NCBI GenBank assembly: GCA_023660015.1 | Contig: JAGXOG010000010.1 | Location: 1 to 32,181 of the forward strand | Length of the DNA stretch: 32,181 bases | Source of the DNA: Elusimicrobia bacterium LH_S2 | GTDB lineage: Bacteria; CG03; SLGR01; JAGXOG01 | Reading direction: 5' to 3' | Shown: positions 25,883 to 32,181 of the stretch, piece after piece | Position numbering within the stretch: position 1 is the stretch's first letter | Layout: each line of letters starts with the position of its first letter | Translations under genes and position numbers: made by a program | The notes under the pieces: model-generated | Seen by the model: only the letters and a program-made list of their open reading frames with translations | What the model was told of the DNA's origin: nothing | The model's database searches: none

Positions 25883-26784
25883 TAAAAAAAATACAGTTAA
25901 CGGTTATAATATTTTTATTTTCTGCGCTTACTAAAATAACTTACGCCGGTCCGGGTACGGTTTCCGGCCAGCTCCTGGGGATTGAAAACGCAGCTAAAGT
26001 TTCCGCTCTCGGGGGAGCCTATGCCGGGTTGAGCGATGATTTAAACGCCGTTTCGTATAACCCAGCGGGACTGGCACAGATATACGGTACGGAGTTTCAG
26101 TTTACCCATGTTTTATACTACCTCGATACAAGAATCAATTCTTTTACCTACGGCCAAAGGCTCGGTAAATTAGGCATAGGGTTTAAATGGAAGATGTTAA
26201 GCGCTGAGGATACAGGGAGGAAATCTTCGGGGGCCAAGATAGAGAATTTTGACATAACTATGTCCCACTATGCTTTTGGGGTGGGATTTCCGGTCGCCGA
26301 AAGATACCGCGTTGGGTTTACTATGAATATAATTTCGGAAAAGTACGAGGTAGAAGGGATAAATAATTTTACTGAAGATTTATCCGACAGTGGTGTAGGA
26401 TTTGATATCGGTTGGCATTATACCGGTTTCAGAGGCAGTTCATACGGTATGGTTATCCGGAATATGGGTTCCGGCTTAAAACCGGCGGATGAAGAAGCAC
26501 CGCTTCCCCGCCAGTATGTCGTAGGGGGAGCCCACCGGATGAACCGGTTTAATTTTTTATGGGAAGCTTATATTTCAAACCAGACAAACTTTGCCTGGAA
26601 ATGCGGGATAGAGGCTAACTTAAGCGACAATTTTAAAGCAAGAGCGGGATTAAGTGTTATAACCAAGACGGATTTTACACTGGGGTTCGGAATACCTTAT
26701 AATAACTGGGATATGGATTATGCTTTTTTTCCCCATCAGGATATGGGTATAGTTCACAGAATATCTCTGGGGGTGCATTTTTAA
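25879..26784 (+). CDS. PorV/UPF0164-like outer-membrane barrel (paralogue of the gene at 23383)
   Basis: 301 residues; signal peptide about 1-23 and PorV motifs ALGGAYAGLSDDLNAV and YNPAGLAQIYGTE, ending SLGVHF. The four-base overlap with the subtilisin gene makes that protease its likely partner. It is colinear with the barrel at 23383 over its whole length, with conserved YGQR, GFKWK, ISEK and NNWDMDYAF-type strands. The loop near residues 150-160 is longer here (VEGINNFTEDLSD). In a cargo/shuttle model, such loop differences are where cargo specificity could lie; that part is inference. Confidence 0.88.
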   Translation: MIKKIQLTVIIFLFSALTKITYAGPGTVSGQLLGIENAAKVSALGGAYAGLSDDLNAVSYNPAGLAQIYGTEFQFTHVLYYLDTRINSFTYGQRLGKLGIGFKWKMLSAEDTGRKSSGAKIENFDITMSHYAFGVGFPVAERYRVGFTMNIISEKYEVEGINNFTEDLSDSGVGFDIGWHYTGFRGSSYGMVIRNMGSGLKPADEEAPLPRQYVVGGAHRMNRFNFLWEAYISNQTNFAWKCGIEANLSDNFKARAGLSVITKTDFTLGFGIPYNNWDMDYAFFPHQDMGIVHRISLGVHF

Positions 26785-26970
26785 ATGAGAGCAGCAACAT
26801 CAAAATTTGTTTTTGCTCTGATTATAGGAGCATATATAATAGGAAGAATCTATATGTTCTTTACGCCCGCCTATACAATAGAAAATAATCTTGAGCTTAA
26901 CGCCGGATATTATTCTTCAATTACGGAGAGTACTTCTACGGTAAAAACTGCGACCGAAAGTAGGAATTAG
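26785..26970 (+). CDS. Small single-span membrane protein, unknown function
   Basis: 61 residues, with an ATG immediately after the barrel's TAA. One hydrophobic segment (about 8-28: FVFALIIGAYIIGRIYMFF) is followed by a polar Ser/Thr-rich tail (SSITESTSTVKTATESRN). There is no strong ribosome site, so it would depend on translational coupling. It precedes comEC by 14 bases. I do not recognise a family. It could be a real small inner-membrane protein or a chance reading frame. Confidence 0.45.
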   Translation: MRAATSKFVFALIIGAYIIGRIYMFFTPAYTIENNLELNAGYYSSITESTSTVKTATESRN

Positions 26971-26984
26971 GGGGAAATTAACTG

Positions 26985-29942
26985 TTGCGTAAAGACCGTT
27001 TTATAATAACTTTAATTAAATGGGGTTGTTGGTCTTTTGTGGCCGGGGTGGGTATAGCAAATATACTCGGGCCCCAGCCCCACGAATTTATGCTTAAGAT
27101 GTGGTTGCTTAGCAGCGTATTTTTTCTGCTTTCCGGATTTCTTTTCTTTGCCCACCGTGAGCTTGTACGCTACACTTTAATCCCGGCGGTAGTAGTTTTA
27201 GGTCTGGCCTCCTACCAGTGGCGGTTTGATACCTCAAATCCCGATCACATAAAAAATTTCAAAGATAAAACTCGTTGGAATTCAACTGTTGTAGAAGGAA
27301 CCATAGTAGCCGACCCCGATGTCAGGGAATGGATAACACATATAGTAATAAACCCCGAAAAGATAATTAAGAACCCGGAGAGCAGTTCCCCTGATATACG
27401 CGAACTTTCCGGTAAGACGGGGTATTTAATAAGTTTTGTATCCGAGAGCATAGAAGAAAAAAATCCTTATTACCGTAACATGGAATTTGGTGACAGAGTC
27501 AGGGTCTCCGGAGCGCTTACCGAGCCTATGCCCCTTACTAATCCTTATGGGTTCAATTATGCCCAGTATCTGAAAAACAGAAACATCTATGCCAGTCTCT
27601 ATGTCGGTGAGCCGGAAAATATTAAATATATTGAAAAAAGTAAGCTTAATTTTTACAGCCGGCTCAAGAAGATGTCTTTTAAGATTAAAAAAAAGATGAT
27701 TTTAGGCCTTAAAAAGACTGTGCCTCCCCCCGCATCGGCATTTATAGGAGGAGTTACCGTAGGTGCCAGGGGAGGAGTTCCCGAAGTCCAAAAGTTTGAT
27801 TTCCAGGCTACCGGCGTAGCTCATGTTTTGGCGCTGTCCGGGCTTCACGTCGGATTTTTGGCAATAATGCTCATTATGATATTTAATAATTTCTTTAAAT
27901 CTCCTCTCTTATTTTATAAAATTCCGTCAAAAATTTTCGGCCGGGAGGTAGACCTGACCCCTTATTCATTAAAGCTCATACCTATTTTTGTTATTTTTGT
28001 GCTTTTTGTATTTACCATTATTACCGGGGCTCGCGCGGCGACTATACGCGCAGCGATGATGTTCAGCATAGGAATAATATTTGCCAACTGGCTGGGAATG
28101 AACCTGAACCGGGCGGGAAGCGTTACGATTCCCATGGCGGCGGCTATAATGCTCAGCGCGAATTCTTTTCTTATATACGATGCGTCTTTTGCTCTTTCTT
28201 TTGCCGCGGTCTGGTCTATAATATATCTTTCAGGTCCCTTAAGGCAGGTTTTTTCGCGGATAATAGTAGGTTGGGGCCAGCTTGTTTTTCTTATATTTTT
28301 AATCTTTGCTGTGGCTGTGCTTGTAGTATCGCCCTGGCTTTTTACCAGTGTACTATTTAATATCTATATGGCCGGGTTTTTCGGATTTGCGGCCTTGGCG
28401 GCTTACCTGCTTGAAAAGAAATTTCCTCTTACAGGATTTGAATTTGAGGGGTGGTGGCCGTATATCGCAGGCTTTTTCTGCGTCCAGCTTTCTATTCAGA
28501 TAGGTATGATGTGGCCGCTTTCCGGAGTTTACTTTAATCGTTTCCCGATTGCCGGCGTGGTAGCTAATTTTATAGCCATTCCGCTTATCGGTATCATAGT
28601 CCCACTGGGGCTTATCGGCCAACTTTTTACTTTCTGGCCCGGGGTTGGTGAGCATATAGGTCTGGCTATAGGGGCCACCAATAATATGCTCTCTAACTTT
28701 TTCCTATGGATGGCCAGGTTTTTCAGGACTTATTTTCCTTATCCCGTACATTCCGCACCACCCGCAAAATGGATGGCTACCTATTATCTTATGATAATTA
28801 TCTTCGGATTTAACAGGTCTATAAGGGATTTTTTAAAGGATAAACTTAAGTTTTCCGGGAAGGCTTCCGTATGGGCGACAGTAGGCCTTCTGATTTTTAT
28901 ATTTTCCTCTGCTTACTGGGCTCACGACCTGGTAAAAGGCAAGGTTAAAGCGGAGAACGAATTACTGGTTACTTTTCTTGATGTAGGTTACGGAAACTCT
29001 ATCCTTATCCGGACCCCCGGAAAGAAAAACATACTTATTGATGCCGGTGCGCGGGGAGACAAAAGATACTGGACTATGGGTAAATGGGGTAAAGGCAACA
29101 GTGTGGTTATCCCCAATTTGTCGGGATATAATATATCAAAACTTGATAAAATCATAGTATCAAATCCTCTTCCCGAAAATATAGGCGGTATGATATATCT
29201 ACTGAAATATTTTAACATAGAGGAAGTCTGGGATTCTTTGAATCCGGAAAAATTCACTCAAAATATGCATTATCGGGATTTTCTGAAAAAATTCAATGAT
29301 ATACGTCTGCTTATAAGAATGAATCAGCCCCTGCCAATAGGCATTTATTTAAATTATTACGACTTTTTAAATATGAACCTCGCCCGCCCGGAAGAGGCAG
29401 ATAAGAAAAATATTAAAGAACATATCTTTAAAGAAAATTTTATTCCTCACAGGTGGGCGCATGAAGGCACTCTCATATATGAAGAGGAATATAGCGGACA
29501 GTCACTTAAATTGGAATCTTTAAATCCGCCGCTCGAAAGAATTACCGGAACAGGCAATGATCTATTAAACAATTCCCTTGTTTTAAAATTGACATACGGA
29601 GACATTTCTTTTCTTATGCCATCCAATATTCAAAGAGAGGGAGAGTATATACTTGTTGATAAATACGGGGACAGTTTAAAATCAAGCGTGCTGGTTATGC
29701 CGGATCACGGAAGCAGCATGGCTTCTTCGGACAGGTTTCTAAAAGCGGTTAATCCTATTTTTGCTGTTGCCCAGTACGGTTACCTAAAGGGTAGGAGTTT
29801 TTACGATACCGAACTTGACAGGACAATACGGAAATACGACGATAATAAAATAAAAGTTTACCGTACGGATAAATCCGGCGCCATAGAGATGAGAACAGAC
29901 GGCAAAATAATTAAGATAGATACTGTAATGGAGGCTTTTTAA
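26985..29942 (+). CDS. comEC: ComEC/Rec2 DNA-uptake channel with degenerate MBL domain
   Basis: 985 residues from TTG 26985, with GGGGG at 26970-26974 as a possible ribosome site. N-terminal membrane spans (about 8-75) are followed by an OB-like soluble domain (about 100-210: EGTIVADPD, VRVSGALTEP). The Competence membrane domain (about 250-590) has the hallmark ALSGLHVGF and the RAATIRAAMM segment. A last span lies near 630-650, then an MBL-fold domain (about 660-985). ComEC carries single-stranded DNA across the inner membrane during natural transformation. The MBL domain opens normally (FLDVGYGNSILI, LIDAG), but the metal motif HxHxDH is replaced by SNPLPENIGG near residue 725. HHGS has become PDHGS and the GHPHP segment is missing. 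The domain is therefore probably not a metal-dependent nuclease. A membrane channel role remains likely. Confidence 0.93.
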   Translation: MRKDRFIITLIKWGCWSFVAGVGIANILGPQPHEFMLKMWLLSSVFFLLSGFLFFAHRELVRYTLIPAVVVLGLASYQWRFDTSNPDHIKNFKDKTRWNSTVVEGTIVADPDVREWITHIVINPEKIIKNPESSSPDIRELSGKTGYLISFVSESIEEKNPYYRNMEFGDRVRVSGALTEPMPLTNPYGFNYAQYLKNRNIYASLYVGEPENIKYIEKSKLNFYSRLKKMSFKIKKKMILGLKKTVPPPASAFIGGVTVGARGGVPEVQKFDFQATGVAHVLALSGLHVGFLAIMLIMIFNNFFKSPLLFYKIPSKIFGREVDLTPYSLKLIPIFVIFVLFVFTIITGARAATIRAAMMFSIGIIFANWLGMNLNRAGSVTIPMAAAIMLSANSFLIYDASFALSFAAVWSIIYLSGPLRQVFSRIIVGWGQLVFLIFLIFAVAVLVVSPWLFTSVLFNIYMAGFFGFAALAAYLLEKKFPLTGFEFEGWWPYIAGFFCVQLSIQIGMMWPLSGVYFNRFPIAGVVANFIAIPLIGIIVPLGLIGQLFTFWPGVGEHIGLAIGATNNMLSNFFLWMARFFRTYFPYPVHSAPPAKWMATYYLMIIIFGFNRSIRDFLKDKLKFSGKASVWATVGLLIFIFSSAYWAHDLVKGKVKAENELLVTFLDVGYGNSILIRTPGKKNILIDAGARGDKRYWTMGKWGKGNSVVIPNLSGYNISKLDKIIVSNPLPENIGGMIYLLKYFNIEEVWDSLNPEKFTQNMHYRDFLKKFNDIRLLIRMNQPLPIGIYLNYYDFLNMNLARPEEADKKNIKEHIFKENFIPHRWAHEGTLIYEEEYSGQSLKLESLNPPLERITGTGNDLLNNSLVLKLTYGDISFLMPSNIQREGEYILVDKYGDSLKSSVLVMPDHGSSMASSDRFLKAVNPIFAVAQYGYLKGRSFYDTELDRTIRKYDDNKIKVYRTDKSGAIEMRTDGKIIKIDTVMEAF

Positions 29943-29947
29943 ATAAG

Positions 29948-31798
29948 ATGAATTTCATAAGTAATTTATATAAAAAAGGTATTAAACTGACGGGGGATAC
30001 TTACAGGTTCTTTTTCAGACCTAACGTTACTATGAGTAATTCTCGGCTGAATCAATATTCTACCTGTCCGTTAAAATATAAGTATCATTACGAAATGGGA
30101 TTAAAAGGTCGTCCGTCTTCTCATCTGCATTTAGGGAGCACTATTCATGACGCCCTCTTTGAATTTCACTCAAAATTTGATTTAAGGGGCAACCAAGGAA
30201 CGTTTGACGATTTAATGAGAGAATACGAAAAAGCTTGGGAAGAAAATAAAGAGGATATGATTATCTCTGTCGCCGGTCCGTCGACTAACCGTTGGAGAGT
30301 AGCGCTTTCCGAAGCTAAAGTCGGAAAAAAGGAATCAGATGAGACATTGAAAAAGTTAAGAACCATCTATTACTCTCCCCAGGTAGAAGAAGAGTTTAAA
30401 AAACGCGGAGTTAAGATGCTTGAGGACTATTTTAAAGATAACCAGACAAACCCTAATAAAATTATAGCCCTGGAGAAACCCATTACTATTACTCATAAAG
30501 GAATAGATATTCTCGGGTATGTAGATAGGGTAGAAAAGACCCCTGAAGGGGAAATAGAAATAGTAGATTACAAAACCGGAAAAAGGACCAAAGACGAAGA
30601 AGCTATAATGCTTGGCGGCGATACCCAGGCAAAGATATATACTATGATGTTTGAAAAAAAATGGAAGAAAAAATTAAAGAACTTTTATTTTTATTATCTC
30701 TCCAACAGGACAAAAGTGCCCTGTAATCCCCAAAGAAGATTAATTAAACAAACTTTTGTAGATATAGAAGAAACCATGAAAAATATTAAATACGAGAAAT
30801 TTGACTTTGACCAGAGTCCGCTTTGCGGATGGTGCGATTACGAAGTAATATGCCCCGCCTGGAAGGGCTCTCAGGCTCCCTACCGAGGAATTTTCAGAAA
30901 AGCAAGGGATAGGGGGCAGATGACATTTTCGTATTCAAAGATGGGAGCTTACAAGAAATGCCCGTATAACTACCGCAAGCTTTATATAGATAAAATATCT
31001 CCGAAACCAAAGCATTTCTTTGCCATAGGCCATTCCTGTCACGAAACTTTTGAGGAATTTTTTAAATATCCCTATCAGCCCTCGAAAAAGCAGCTTAGAA
31101 AGATATTTGAAGACAACTGGCACAGCGAAGGGTACAGATCAATTGAGGAAGAAGAAAGATACAAGAAAGATGGGTGGCAGTGGTCTTCTAAATATTACGA
31201 TAAGTTCATTGATGGCCACTATATACCGGCGGAAGCCGTAGAGCTTTATTTTCAGCTGCCCATAGGCAACGACTATGTAATTATAGGATATATGGACAGG
31301 CTGGAAAAGAGGCCGGACGGCAGTTTCCATATTCTTGATTATAAGACCGACCCCAAAATGAGATATCAGGAAGCCATTGATAATGACCTTCAGCTAACCT
31401 CGTATTACTGGGCCATGAAACAACTCGGTATTGAAGTGGAATCTCTCTCCCTGGAATTTCTAAAATTTACCGAAAGATTGACTACTACCCGGACCGAAGA
31501 AGACATTCCCGAATTTATAAATGAAGTTAATACTGTTATCAGGGAGATGGCTGCCAAGGAAAAAGAACTGGAAAAATACGACAATTACCCGCCGGAAAAA
31601 AGAGAAAAGAAAGCAGTAGAGCTTTTTCCTGCGACATGGAATAAATACTGTGGGGGATGCGATCATCTTGTAGGCTGTCCGATAGAACAGGAAATACGTA
31701 CCATACATAAGGATGAGGTTATGAACCTGCAGGAGAACGAGCCTATGCCAGAACCTGAAGACAGACAAGAGTCTGAAGAGGAAAAATACGAAAGATAA
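29948..31798 (+). CDS. Tandem PD-(D/E)XK (RecB/Cas4-like) nuclease with two iron-sulfur-type cysteine sets
   Basis: 616 residues containing two copies of the same nuclease fold. Copy 1 (about 28-305): SRLNQYSTCP (Cys40), GSTIHDAL (His67), GYVDRVEK (Asp193), IVDYKTGK (Asp207, Lys209), Gln227, then CGWC and a third Cys (293, 296, 302). Copy 2 (about 326-580): YSKMGAYKKCP (Cys338), GHSCHETF, GYMDRLEK (Asp450), ILDYKTD (Asp464, Lys466), Gln482, then CGGC and a third Cys (568, 571, 577). In RecB/AddB/Cas4 relatives this layout gives a DNA nuclease with a [4Fe-4S] cluster per domain. No helicase motifs and no signal peptide are seen, so it should be cytoplasmic. The acidic C-terminus is low complexity. 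It follows comEC by five bases. Processing of incoming or broken DNA is inferred. No adjacent cas1/cas2 is visible. Confidence 0.88.
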   Translation: MNFISNLYKKGIKLTGDTYRFFFRPNVTMSNSRLNQYSTCPLKYKYHYEMGLKGRPSSHLHLGSTIHDALFEFHSKFDLRGNQGTFDDLMREYEKAWEENKEDMIISVAGPSTNRWRVALSEAKVGKKESDETLKKLRTIYYSPQVEEEFKKRGVKMLEDYFKDNQTNPNKIIALEKPITITHKGIDILGYVDRVEKTPEGEIEIVDYKTGKRTKDEEAIMLGGDTQAKIYTMMFEKKWKKKLKNFYFYYLSNRTKVPCNPQRRLIKQTFVDIEETMKNIKYEKFDFDQSPLCGWCDYEVICPAWKGSQAPYRGIFRKARDRGQMTFSYSKMGAYKKCPYNYRKLYIDKISPKPKHFFAIGHSCHETFEEFFKYPYQPSKKQLRKIFEDNWHSEGYRSIEEEERYKKDGWQWSSKYYDKFIDGHYIPAEAVELYFQLPIGNDYVIIGYMDRLEKRPDGSFHILDYKTDPKMRYQEAIDNDLQLTSYYWAMKQLGIEVESLSLEFLKFTERLTTTRTEEDIPEFINEVNTVIREMAAKEKELEKYDNYPPEKREKKAVELFPATWNKYCGGCDHLVGCPIEQEIRTIHKDEVMNLQENEPMPEPEDRQESEEEKYER

Positions 31799-32181
31799 TG
31801 GTTGAAGTAAAAAAAGGCAGCAGAAAAAAAGCAGTTATATTAACCGTAGTTTTCGTGGTTTTTACGGGGTTTCTTACCGGGATTCTTATATTGAGCCCCC
31901 GGTTTGAAAGATTTAGGAAAAAATTATTTTCAAAAACAAAATTCGGTAAACCGCTCATAAAAGTAACTTATCTCTATGTAGGTCAGGGGGATGCTACGCT
32001 GATAAGGGAATTAAGGCCGCAAGGTAAGGTCATGCTTATTGATGGCGGGCCGTCCAGATACGTTACCGAGTTTATGTCCCAGGGGCGGGAATCAAAAAAT
32101 TTTGCCCAAAGTAGAATTATTCCTTATTTGGAGTCGGAAGGAATAGATAAAATTGATTATATGGTAGGTACTCATAAAGAC
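31798..32181 (+). CDS. Membrane-anchored ComEC-type MBL-fold protein (3' end outside window)
   Basis: 128 residues are visible and the frame runs off the window. The ATG at 31798 overlaps the nuclease stop (TAATG). Lysine-rich residues 1-11 precede one transmembrane segment (about 12-32: AVILTVVFVVFTGFLTGILIL), which would leave the rest outside the inner membrane. The start of an MBL domain follows: TYLYVGQGDATLI, LIDGGP, RIIPYLESEGIDKIDYMVGTHKD. The THKD at the edge begins the metal-binding motif. Whether the site is complete cannot be seen. This is a third ComEC-type MBL domain in the window. Confidence 0.8.
   Translation, partial: MVEVKKGSRKKAVILTVVFVVFTGFLTGILILSPRFERFRKKLFSKTKFGKPLIKVTYLYVGQGDATLIRELRPQGKVMLIDGGPSRYVTEFMSQGRESKNFAQSRIIPYLESEGIDKIDYMVGTHKD

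Noticed and set aside
31460-31768. 102-codon open frame on the minus strand
   Set aside because: Antisense to the C-terminal nuclease domain, whose cysteine motif is clearly coding on the + strand; no family recognised.
29948-31798. Cas4 of a CRISPR-Cas system
   Set aside because: The domain type is similar, but there are two copies in one chain, no cas1 or cas2 nearby and no repeat array in the window.

Overview
The window is about 32 kb of AT-leaning DNA. Every convincing gene lies on the + strand, and many are joined by 1- to 4-base stop/start overlaps. No tRNA, rRNA, CRISPR array or insertion sequence was recognised. The content suggests a diderm bacterium: seven PorV/UPF0164-type outer-membrane barrels, an OmpA peptidoglycan anchor, and many secreted proteins with lamin-tail (LTD), fibronectin type III (FN3) and FlgD-Ig-like C-terminal domains. 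This mix is typical of uncultured candidate phyla (Elusimicrobiota/Omnitrophota/Firestonebacteria-like, or FCB-related). The sequence alone does not fix the taxon.

Layout. (1) 1-6484: the end of a giant LTD/FN3 surface protein, then a PorV barrel fused to an OmpA domain. (2) 6486-10804: a promoter, a scar of a lost paralogue, a second LTD/FN3 protein and its PorV partner. (3) 10805-11146: gene-free, with a candidate structured RNA/terminator and a -10 box. (4) 11147-15919: an exported protein built of four SpoVG-like domains, a secreted phospholipase-D-family protein with a FlgD-like tail, a 90-aa protein, another PorV barrel and a secreted ComEC-type metallo-beta-lactamase (MBL) protein. A terminator follows. 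(5) 15968-20589: a third LTD protein, a PorV barrel fused to two ComEA-like helix-hairpin-helix (HhH) modules, and a second HhH plus barrel protein. (6) 20605-26784: barrel, C10 cysteine protease, barrel, subtilisin, barrel. (7) 26785-32181: a 61-aa membrane protein, ComEC, a double RecB/Cas4-like nuclease and the start of another membrane-tethered MBL protein.

How the genes may work together. Two themes recur. First, secreted proteins with a FlgD-Ig-like tail (some with the YPNPFNP signature) alternate with PorV-like barrels. This resembles the cargo/shuttle logic of type IX secretion, but with one barrel per cargo. Second, many parts touch DNA: outer-membrane HhH proteins, ComEC, a secreted PLD-family enzyme, ComEC-type MBLs, a RecB-like nuclease and exported SpoVG-like domains. 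A plausible reading is a surface assembly for capturing, processing and importing DNA, carried within a paralogous cargo/shuttle secretion array. Domain identities are mostly firm. The system-level reading is inference.

Three start sites differ from what an ATG/GTG/TTG rule would give: 9857, CTG at 14960, and an unresolved non-canonical start near 12329.
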